13,423 nucleotides of DNA, taken from JANXZO01 sp964355115 (GTDB lineage: Bacteria > Bacteroidota > Bacteroidia > Bacteroidales > FEN-979). Of the stretch, positions 7,232 through 13,423 are shown piece by piece (within the stretch, counting starts at the first letter, position 1; each line of letters begins with the position of its first letter). A program made the position numbers and the translations under genes. The stretch spans positions 1-13,423 of the forward strand of contig CAYHCQ010000096.1 in the NCBI GenBank assembly GCA_964355115.1. Reading direction: 5' to 3'. The notes below the pieces were generated by a model. That model made no database searches, had not been told where the DNA came from, and saw nothing but the letters and a program-made list of their open reading frames with translations.

Positions 7232-8419
7232 ATGTTTCCAAAGATATCAGACCTCCTCAGTTTTCTTTTTGACCTTCATCTGAATTTGCCATTCCAGACC
7301 TATGGTTTCGTGCTGACAATTGCATTTTTGTTGGGAGGCCTGGTACTGCGAAGCGAGTTAAAGCGCAAAGAAAAAGAGGGATTGCTGGCTGCAAGGATCC
7401 GTAAACCCAATCCATCGCAAACGGCACATTGGATTACAATCCTCCTGCAGGGGATCCTGGTCTCAGTAATGGTCTGGAAAATGGCGGGAATCATCCTGAA
7501 TTATGAACGATTTCTATCCAATCCGCAGAGGTTCTTGTTTTCTTCAGATGGAAGTAAAACAAGCCTCATTGTCACTGCAATAATTTATCTGGCGATGCAA
7601 CTGTACCTGTTTAAGTTTTCGAAGCCGGTGCAGGATGGCGTCAGGGAAGAAATAGTTCATCCCTACCAGAAAACATGGAGTATCATGATCGTGGCCATAA
7701 TTTCTGCCATCGTTGGGTCAAAAATATTTGACATTCTCGACAATTCCGGCAGTTTCCTGAAAAACCCGATGCACGGTCTCTTCTCTTTCAACGGTTTTGC
7801 CTTTTTAGGAGGATTTCTTGTGACGGTCATTGCACTCATCCTTTTCATGAGGGTTGTAAGGCTGGACTGGAAGCAGGTGATTGACTGTTCGGCACCCGCC
7901 ATCATGATTGGCTATGCAGTCGGGCGGCTGGGGTGCCATCTGTCGGGCGATGGCTGCTGGGGGATTGTCAATATGCTGTCGCAACCGGAATGGCTCTCGT
8001 GGCTGCCCGACTGGCTTTGGGCCTTCAGGTATCCGCACAACGTGATTAACCATGGCATAGCTATCGCCGGGTGCAGCGGACCCCACTGCAGGATCCTTGC
8101 CGAACCGGTATTTCCGACTTCGCTGTATGAATCCATTTTGTCCACTTTTTTCTTCATCATCCTCTGGATCATGCGCAAACGGATCAATGCACCGGTTGTC
8201 CTTTTTGGCCTGTTCATGGTCCTCTATGGAACTGAGCGCCTCTTCATAGAACAAATCAGGATAAACAACAAATATGATTTGTTCGGAATGCAATTATCCC
8301 AGGCTGAAATGATCTCTGCATTAATGATCCTCGCAGGTATTGTTGTGATGGCTTACTTCCACAGACGCAGGCAGAGTTCACCGGAGGAGATTGAGATTAC
8401 TGGTCTAAATAATAATTGA
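7232..8419 (+). CDS. lgt: Prolipoprotein diacylglyceryl transferase family protein (Bacteroidota-type Lgt)
   Basis: Lgt moves a diacylglyceryl group from phosphatidylglycerol to the lipobox cysteine of prolipoproteins in the inner membrane. This 395-residue protein is multi-pass and longer than E. coli Lgt (about 290). The signature GRLGCHLSGDGCWG at 231-244 matches the GRxGN...GE.WG motif, keeping the key Arg (232) and final Gly (244); Cys and Asp stand where E. coli has Asn and Glu. YG at 24-25 fits the early Tyr-Gly motif, PVFPTSLYE at 292-300 the P-SxLYE motif, and ERLFIEQIR at 335-343 the C-terminal R-FxExxR motif. The SFHGG motif is replaced by AFLGG at 190-194, losing the histidine. 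RYPHNVINHG near 266-275 is shared with Bacteroidota homologues as I recall them. The ATG at 7232 follows a purine-rich GAAAGAAG. It may be the main Lgt or a paralogue. Confidence 0.82.
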   Translation: MFPKISDLLSFLFDLHLNLPFQTYGFVLTIAFLLGGLVLRSELKRKEKEGLLAARIRKPNPSQTAHWITILLQGILVSVMVWKMAGIILNYERFLSNPQRFLFSSDGSKTSLIVTAIIYLAMQLYLFKFSKPVQDGVREEIVHPYQKTWSIMIVAIISAIVGSKIFDILDNSGSFLKNPMHGLFSFNGFAFLGGFLVTVIALILFMRVVRLDWKQVIDCSAPAIMIGYAVGRLGCHLSGDGCWGIVNMLSQPEWLSWLPDWLWAFRYPHNVINHGIAIAGCSGPHCRILAEPVFPTSLYESILSTFFFIILWIMRKRINAPVVLFGLFMVLYGTERLFIEQIRINNKYDLFGMQLSQAEMISALMILAGIVVMAYFHRRRQSSPEEIEITGLNNN

Positions 8420-8430
8420 TTTTATTTTGA

Positions 8431-8458
8431 ACAAAATGTCGATTTATGTTCATTTTGT
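8431..8458. promoter_or_regulatory. Inverted repeat, possible operator, upstream of the lipoprotein-gntR unit
   Basis: ACAAAATG (8431-8438) and CATTTTGT (8451-8458) are perfect 8-base inverted arms separated by 12 bases. The pair ends two bases before the -7 box at 8461, so a bound protein would occlude the promoter. It lies within an AT-rich stretch, so chance is possible. A terminator for the lgt-like gene is less likely because the arms are AT-rich and the loop is long. Confidence 0.42.
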
Positions 8459-8460
8459 AC

Positions 8461-8468
8461 TATTTTTG
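8461..8468 (+). promoter_or_regulatory. Putative -7 element (TATTTTTG) for the DUF4961-like gene and gntR
   Basis: TATTTTTG fits TAnnTTTG. Transcription would begin near 8475, giving a leader of about 50 bases to the ATG at 8525. No clean -33 TTTG sits at the normal distance; the inverted repeat at 8431-8458 occupies that space, which could mean the promoter depends on a regulator. Confidence 0.45.
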
Positions 8469-8524
8469 TATCACATGTCAGTATGTCTGAACATTCGTAC
8501 AAAGTAATCTTAAACCCATCAATC

Positions 8525-9400
8525 ATGAAAACAACATTTACCCTTAAACACATTGGAAAAACCAAAATGACAACCTTCCTCACCCTGGCAGGCATTTTGT
8601 TTGTTATTTCCGTTTTGCTGATCGGATGCTACCAGTTCAGGTCGATCGACCAGCCGGCTACAGGTTATACGAACAGCTATTTTGACGTCCCGATCGTTGC
8701 AGAGCGTGACGAGGATCCGGGTCTGACCGAGGCCGACTGGGCGAATGAACTGCGCAATATCGGCCTTTTCGGGGTCATGGTCCCGGATGGATGGATTGTT
8801 GATGACAACATCCCCTACACCATCGTTTCGAAAAATGCCAGCCTGTCCAACACAGGATTCCTGGTTTACAATGCCGCCCACACGCAAACCCTTCAGGACA
8901 CGATTCCAGCCCTGCCCGGCTATCATTGGTGGGGCGCCATCACCGACAGGATTGCCGAACTGACCTCACTCGACAGTTTGTATTTCACTCCGCGGATCAG
9001 GACCAACAACCAGAGCGGCACCTTTTTCCTGAGATATGCCATTGGTGATAAAGACTACTGGGACCGCAACCCGGCCGACCAGTACAACTATGGCGGCGGA
9101 CTTTCGGATCCCATCCAGATCGTCATTTCGCATGGCGTTGGTACGGCAGAGCTTTTAAGTGAAGCAAATGTATCGATGTACCCGAACCCGACCGGTGGGA
9201 TGTTGCATGTAAATCTTTCGAAATACAAATCGGAAGTAATTGCGATGAAGGTCCTCAGCATGGAGGGAAAGATTGTGAAAACAGAGGAAATCCTAAGCAG
9301 TTCCAGCACGTTCAACCTGGCGGACCTCCCAAAAGGTTTGTATTTCGTGGAACTCAGTAATGGAATGCACAAATCACGCACCAAGATACTGCTGCGGTGA
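8525..9400 (+). CDS. DUF4961-like surface lipoprotein with T9SS C-terminal sorting domain
   Basis: A 291-residue protein. The N-terminus has a basic stretch, a hydrophobic segment and a lipobox LLIGC with Cys at 35. The middle region (FGVMVPDGWIVDDNIPYT at 82-99, then PGYHWWGAITD, TFFLRYAIGDKDYWD) resembles DUF4961 proteins found beside SusCD loci; this is from memory and moderate. Residues about 215-291 are a type IX secretion sorting domain: NVSMYPNPTGGMLHVNLS, MKVLSMEGKIV, then LPKGLYFVEL and a basic end. It is therefore predicted to reach the cell surface, perhaps to bind ligand. Having both a lipobox and a sorting domain is odd. The ATG at 8525 is preferred over an ATG at 8483, which would lie only about 8 bases from the inferred transcription start; an ATG at 8567 is also possible. 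The stop overlaps the gntR start. Confidence 0.75.
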   Translation: MKTTFTLKHIGKTKMTTFLTLAGILFVISVLLIGCYQFRSIDQPATGYTNSYFDVPIVAERDEDPGLTEADWANELRNIGLFGVMVPDGWIVDDNIPYTIVSKNASLSNTGFLVYNAAHTQTLQDTIPALPGYHWWGAITDRIAELTSLDSLYFTPRIRTNNQSGTFFLRYAIGDKDYWDRNPADQYNYGGGLSDPIQIVISHGVGTAELLSEANVSMYPNPTGGMLHVNLSKYKSEVIAMKVLSMEGKIVKTEEILSSSSTFNLADLPKGLYFVELSNGMHKSRTKILLR

Positions 9401-10131
9401 GTTTTTCAATTGATCACAAAAGCAGCCTTCCGTTACATGCCCAGGTGGAAAACCTGCTCCGCGAGCTTATCGCTTCGGATGAATACCAGAAAGGGAAGTT
9501 CCTTCCGAACGAAATAAGCCTGGCAAAGCAACTGGGAATTTCCCGGAATACCGTGAGGCAGGCTACAAATAAACTGGTGTACGAAGGGCTCCTGGTCCGA
9601 AAGAAGGGTGTTGGCACCAAAGCGGCCGGTTACAGTGTTGATACCCGAATCAATAACTGGATGAGCTTCACACAGGAGATGCAGTCGAAGGGTATCGAGA
9701 TCAGGAACTTTGAAATTTCCACCGAGTGGATTCCAGCCAGTGAGGAGATAGCCCTGTTTTTCGGTATTCCGGCAGGAAAGGAAATATTAAAAATGACGCG
9801 GTTGCGCGGCCGGAAAGAGTACCCGTTTGTCTACTTCATATCCTACTTTCATCCGATGGTAGGTCTTACCGGGAATGAAGACTTTTCGAAGCCCTTGTAT
9901 GAAATTCTTGAAAAGGAGCATTCAGTTGTTGCTAAGCTTTCCAAGGAAGAGATTTCTGCAAGGGCTGCCGACAAATTCCTGGCGCAAAAGCTGAACATCA
10001 ATACCGGCGATCCGATCCTGAAGCGGAAACGGTTTGTTTTCGATCCCGGAAGCCGGCCCATTGAATACAACATCGGCTATTACCGGGCCGACAGTTTTGT
10101 CTACACCATCGAAAGTGAACGTGATGTGTAA
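9397..10131 (+). CDS. GntR-family transcriptional regulator, HutC type (UTRA effector domain)
   Basis: A 244-residue cytosolic regulator. Residues about 11-76 form the GntR winged helix-turn-helix: PLHAQVENLLRELI, FLPNEISLAKQLGISRNT with the recognition helix around 49-60, and a wing ending KKGVGTKAA. Residues about 90-240 match the UTRA fold that binds small molecules, often sugars, amino sugars or amino acids, with EILKMTRLRGRKEYPFVY and PIEYNIGYYRADSFVY as typical strands. The start is GTG at 9397, overlapping the upstream TGA in the four bases GTGA, so translation is probably coupled. The stop codon lies inside a perfect palindrome at 10123-10137 that is a good candidate for its own operator before the susC-like gene. 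The effector is unknown. Confidence 0.92.
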   Translation: MSFSIDHKSSLPLHAQVENLLRELIASDEYQKGKFLPNEISLAKQLGISRNTVRQATNKLVYEGLLVRKKGVGTKAAGYSVDTRINNWMSFTQEMQSKGIEIRNFEISTEWIPASEEIALFFGIPAGKEILKMTRLRGRKEYPFVYFISYFHPMVGLTGNEDFSKPLYEILEKEHSVVAKLSKEEISARAADKFLAQKLNINTGDPILKRKRFVFDPGSRPIEYNIGYYRADSFVYTIESERDV

Positions 10132-10170
10132 CACATCAATGACCGGGGTGTGTTACACATCATTGACCGG
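10123..10170 (+). promoter_or_regulatory. Tandem 24-base repeats each holding a palindrome; likely GntR operators before the SusC gene
   Basis: Two adjacent 24-base units (10123-10146 and 10147-10170) agree at 21 of 24 positions. Each carries a dyad: GATGTGTAACACATC (10123-10137) is a perfect 15-base palindrome around a central base, and GGTGTGTTACACATC (10147-10161) has one mismatched pair. The units then share TGACCGG. GntR proteins bind short palindromes with GT/AC arms as dimers, and paired sites fit cooperative binding. The first site includes the gntR stop codon. No TAnnTTTG box is visible between the repeats and the ATG at 10222, so the promoter position is unclear. Confidence 0.68.
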
Positions 10171-10221
10171 GATGGGTATTAAATATGACCACTGAAAGCC
10201 GAATAATTGATAAAAGACTAA

Positions 10222-13200
10222 ATGATGATCAAGATGAACAGACCCGTACTCTTTCTGCTGCTGTTCTTACCTTTGGCGGTATGGGGTCAGCAGAGAATCA
10301 TAACCGGCACCGTTACCGATGCGGCTGATGGAACAACGTTACCGGGGGTTACCATCCTGGAGAAAGGAACCGCCAATGGCACCACCACCGATGCAAAGGG
10401 AAACTTCACCCTTAAAATAAATGAAAGTTCGAAGTTTCTCATCTTTTCCTTTATCGGAATGAGAACGATAGAGATGCCGGTGAAAGAGTCGGGTGTGATG
10501 CATGTTAAAATGGAGGCCGCAAACACGACCCTCGACGAGGTTGTTGTGGTTGGTTATGGCGCCGTAAAAAAGAGTGACCTTACGGGATCTGTTTCAAGCA
10601 TCAGGGAGGAGGACCTGAAAAAAATCCCAGTCAATTCCCTGGACCAGGGAATACAGGGGAAGGTTACGGGTGTTCAGGTCACACAGTTGTCGTCGCAACC
10701 AGGTGGCGCTACGATGGTCAGGATTCGCGGAGGAAACTCCATCATGGCAGGGAATGAGCCCCTGTATGTAATAGACGGAGTGCTGGTAGAGAGCCAGGTT
10801 GACCTGTCGTGGATCGGTTCGCCTGCACAGAACGGACTCAGCTCGATCAACCCGAGTGACATCGAGTCGATGGAGATCCTCAAGGACGCGTCGGCAACCT
10901 CGATATACGGGGCTAAAGGGGCCAACGGGGTGGTGCTGATTACCACGAAAAAAGGAAAATCGGGAAAGGACAACATCACCTTCGATACCTATTTCGGAAT
11001 GCAGGTAAAGGCACAAAACATCAACGTGATGAATGCCACTGACTTTGCCAAACTGTATAATGAAGCAGGCTTCAATGCCGACTCCTCCTATGTGCCACTC
11101 TACCCGAACCCCGACAGCCTGGGGCAGGGAACAGACTGGCAATCGGAAATTTACCGGAATGCGCCGATCCAGAACTACCAGGTGAGTTTCTCGGGTGCCA
11201 ATGATAAGACAACCTACGCCTTAAGCATCGGGTATTACAACCAGCAGGGAATCATTTACGGGTCTGACTTCAAGCGTTATTCCATCAGGGCAAACCTGGA
11301 CCGGAAAATGAACAAAAAGCTCAGTGGCGGGACCAACCTGAGCTATACTCAAACAAATGCCAACACGGTTCCCACCGACACTCCCGGTGGATTCTTCCCT
11401 GGCGTGGTGAATACGGCGCTGATCTTTAATCCGGCCCTGCCGGTTTATGATTCAACCGGGCAGTACACGCTTACTGACCCCAATGCGGATGCCTGGCTTG
11501 ACAATCCGGTAGCGGTTACGCACGATGTGGACGCGGTGGATAAGGTTAACCGGTTCCTCGGGAATATCTACCTTGAATATTCAATCTTTCAGGATCTGAA
11601 GTTCAGGACCAATTTCGGAGCGGACCTTTACCACTCGGTGCAGGACATGTACACGCCACGCTACATATACTCCGGTTCGTTCAACGACGGACAGGCCCGG
11701 TTTGCCACCACCGACCTCCAGAATTACATTTTCGACAATACGCTTACCTATAACAAGATCTGGAATAAAATTCACAAATTCAATGCAATGGCCGGATTCT
11801 CCTACCAGAATACCACCTCCCGCACCTTTATTGACATTGCGACCGGGTTCCCAAACGACATACTGGGATATTACGGCATTCAAAATGCAACCAATATGCC
11901 GACCATCTATGCATCGTTCAGTGAATCGGCTACAGTATCCTATTTAGCGAGGGTCAATTACATCCTGAAGGACAGGTATCTTTTCACGGTTACCTGCCGT
12001 GTTGATGGTTCCTCAAAATTTGGGCCCAATAACCGTTATGCCACATTTCCTTCGGCTGCGGTGGCCTGGCGTTTGTCGGAAGAAAATTTCCTGAAAGAAG
12101 TTAACTGGCTCTCAAACCTGAAATTGCGCATGAGTTATGGCCTGAGCGGGAATGACCGTATTGCAAACTATGCATTCATCCGAACCATTTCATCGTCAAT
12201 TTATTATTTCAATAACTCCTTCCCGGGTAGTGGATTTGCCCCCGATAATCCGGGGAACAACAACCTGAAATGGGAGACCACCGCCCAGTTTGACATCGGG
12301 CTTGACATCGGATTGGTGAATGGCCGGATCGCCGCCACCATTGACTATTACAATAAAATGACCTCAGATCTGCTCTATTATTCAAACCTGCCCTGGACAA
12401 CCGGGTACACCTCCTACCTGAACAATATCGGAAAACTCAGGAACAGCGGGATGGAGTTGGCATTGAATACACAAAATTTCGTGAAGGCCTTCAAATGGAA
12501 CAGTTCACTGAATTTGTCCATCAACAGAAATCTTGTTACCGACCTTAATGGTTCGGAGCTTTACATCAACAACGACACCTACAAGCTGAAACTCGGGAAT
12601 TGGGCGGTCATCAGGGAAGGTGAATCGATGGGTAGTTTCTACGGACTTGTTTCCGACGGGATCTGGCAAACCTCAGAAGCAGCCACTGCCGCGAAGTACG
12701 GGGCCCAGCCGGGCGATTTCAAGTATGTTGACCAGAACAACGACGGAAAGATCAATTCGGAGGATTGCGGGATCATCGGGAATGCGCTGCCGGATTTCAA
12801 CTGGGGTTTCACCAACACCTTCTCGTTTAAAAACTTCACCCTCGACATCTTCCTGCAGGGAAGCCAGGGGAACCAGATCCTGAACAGTAACCGTTTTGAA
12901 CTCGAATCGGGGAATGGCCTGTCGAATGCCTCAGTCGACCTGCTCAACCGGTGGACACCTGAAAATCCAAGCAATGTTTATCCGCGGGCAAACCGGAACG
13001 CCGACTACCTTCACATGTCGGACCGGTATCTGGAGGATGGCTCTTATGTGCGCTTAAAGACCATAACGTTGTCGTATGAACTGCCTGAGAAGGCGGTAAA
13101 TGCACTGAAAATGACCAAAATAAAGTTCTATGTTACCGCACAGAATCTGCTCACGTTCACAAAGTACACCGGGTTTGATCCGGAGGTTGGTTCATTTGGC

Positions 13201-13284
13201 ATGGACAACACAAGGCTGGGGTACGATTTCGGCTCTTACCCTTCCGTGAAGACATATATCATCGGCGCAACCATTACATTTTAG
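10222..13284 (+). CDS. SusC/RagA-family TonB-dependent outer-membrane transporter
   Basis: A complete 1020-residue protein importing a bulky or complex nutrient across the outer membrane with energy from TonB/ExbBD. In order: signal peptide 1-22 (core LFLLLFLPLAVWG), a carboxypeptidase-D-like regulatory domain at about 25-100 (ITGTVTDAADGTTLPGVTI), the TonB box LDEVVVVGYG at 104-113, the plug at about 115-235 with IRGGNSI and LYVIDGV, then a 22-strand-type beta barrel ending in aromatic ITF. Length is normal for the family. The ATG at 10222 is followed by ATGs at 10225 and 10234, any of which could serve. It lies 90 bases after gntR and just downstream of the palindromic repeats, so control by that regulator is inferred. 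It pairs with the SusD-like gene 27 bases downstream. The substrate is not deducible from the barrel. Confidence 0.97.
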   Translation: MMIKMNRPVLFLLLFLPLAVWGQQRIITGTVTDAADGTTLPGVTILEKGTANGTTTDAKGNFTLKINESSKFLIFSFIGMRTIEMPVKESGVMHVKMEAANTTLDEVVVVGYGAVKKSDLTGSVSSIREEDLKKIPVNSLDQGIQGKVTGVQVTQLSSQPGGATMVRIRGGNSIMAGNEPLYVIDGVLVESQVDLSWIGSPAQNGLSSINPSDIESMEILKDASATSIYGAKGANGVVLITTKKGKSGKDNITFDTYFGMQVKAQNINVMNATDFAKLYNEAGFNADSSYVPLYPNPDSLGQGTDWQSEIYRNAPIQNYQVSFSGANDKTTYALSIGYYNQQGIIYGSDFKRYSIRANLDRKMNKKLSGGTNLSYTQTNANTVPTDTPGGFFPGVVNTALIFNPALPVYDSTGQYTLTDPNADAWLDNPVAVTHDVDAVDKVNRFLGNIYLEYSIFQDLKFRTNFGADLYHSVQDMYTPRYIYSGSFNDGQARFATTDLQNYIFDNTLTYNKIWNKIHKFNAMAGFSYQNTTSRTFIDIATGFPNDILGYYGIQNATNMPTIYASFSESATVSYLARVNYILKDRYLFTVTCRVDGSSKFGPNNRYATFPSAAVAWRLSEENFLKEVNWLSNLKLRMSYGLSGNDRIANYAFIRTISSSIYYFNNSFPGSGFAPDNPGNNNLKWETTAQFDIGLDIGLVNGRIAATIDYYNKMTSDLLYYSNLPWTTGYTSYLNNIGKLRNSGMELALNTQNFVKAFKWNSSLNLSINRNLVTDLNGSELYINNDTYKLKLGNWAVIREGESMGSFYGLVSDGIWQTSEAATAAKYGAQPGDFKYVDQNNDGKINSEDCGIIGNALPDFNWGFTNTFSFKNFTLDIFLQGSQGNQILNSNRFELESGNGLSNASVDLLNRWTPENPSNVYPRANRNADYLHMSDRYLEDGSYVRLKTITLSYELPEKAVNALKMTKIKFYVTAQNLLTFTKYTGFDPEVGSFGMDNTRLGYDFGSYPSVKTYIIGATITF

Positions 13285-13311
13285 GCATCAACGAACAAAA
13301 AATACCAGGCT

Positions 13312-13423
13312 ATGAAAAATATATTGTCAACCTTCAGTCTTATCCTGATTCTGGCAGCCACTTCCTGCACCAAGGAACTGGACCAGGAGCCGCATCAGAT
13401 ATACTACGACAATTACTACCAGA
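13312..13423 (+). CDS. SusD/RagB-family nutrient-binding lipoprotein, 5' end only
   Basis: The ATG at 13312 opens a frame that runs off the window after 37 residues. It starts MKNILSTFSLILILAATSC, a lipoprotein signal with lipobox Cys at 19, followed by TKELDQEP, the usual start of mature SusD proteins. SusD forms the surface lid over the SusC barrel and captures the ligand. It is 27 bases after the SusC gene, so cotranscription is near certain. The assignment rests on the signal, the LDQEP motif and its position. Confidence 0.88.
   Translation, partial: MKNILSTFSLILILAATSCTKELDQEPHQIYYDNYYQ

Noticed and set aside
7805..8293. Minus-strand frame of 162 codons over the lgt-like gene
   Set aside because: It is antisense to clear Lgt motifs, with no signal peptide, domain or promoter of its own.
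8420..8460. Terminator after the lgt-like gene formed by the ACAAAATG/CATTTTGT arms
   Set aside because: The arms are AT-rich with a 12-base loop, giving a weak hairpin; the position beside a -7 box fits an operator better.
8483..8524. ATG at 8483 as the lipoprotein start
   Set aside because: It lies about 8 bases from the inferred transcription start and adds 14 residues unlike a signal-peptide n-region.
10171..10190. Third copy of the 24-base operator repeat
   Set aside because: GATGGGTATTAAATATGACC resembles the unit only with gaps and lacks the dyad, so it is not listed as a site.

Overview
The window reads as chromosomal DNA of a Bacteroidota member, probably order Bacteroidales or a relative; this is an inference from gene content. 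The evidence is a SusC/SusD outer-membrane pair, a type IX secretion (T9SS) C-terminal sorting domain, the phylum's divergent form of Lgt, and promoters matching its -7 consensus TAnnTTTG. No rRNA, tRNA, CRISPR array, transposase or phage gene was seen, and no stretch over 300 bases lacks a gene.

Left end (1-1013, plus strand): the 3' half of an RffA/WecE-type sugar aminotransferase, cut by the window edge, then a small exported protein with a glycine linker and an LTxxQ motif. Middle (1062-7110, minus strand): a tight four-gene run with gaps of 12, 22 and 6 bases. In transcription order it encodes an M20D amidohydrolase, an exported TPR protein, the 16S rRNA dimethyltransferase RsmA/KsgA, and a TMTC-like membrane glycosyltransferase with C-terminal TPRs. 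Two of these genes carry arrays of 7-base tandem repeats inside their coding sequence. A compact divergent promoter region (7129-7197) separates this run from an lgt-like gene (7232-8419, plus strand).

Right end (8431-13423, plus strand): an accessory nutrient-uptake locus. A promoter preceded by an inverted repeat leads into a DUF4961-like protein that has both a lipobox and a T9SS sorting domain. Its stop codon overlaps the GTG start of a HutC-type GntR regulator. The regulator's own stop codon lies inside a perfect 15-base palindrome, which belongs to a 24-base direct repeat, and SusC and the start of SusD follow. The simplest model is a small-molecule-responsive GntR protein controlling a SusCD transporter from operators embedded in the end of its own gene, together with a surface protein made in fixed ratio with the regulator. 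The substrate cannot be read from this window because the locus runs off the right edge.

Most of the window is ordinary. The parts most worth following up are the gntR/susC operator arrangement, the lipobox plus T9SS-domain protein, and the two in-frame heptamer arrays.
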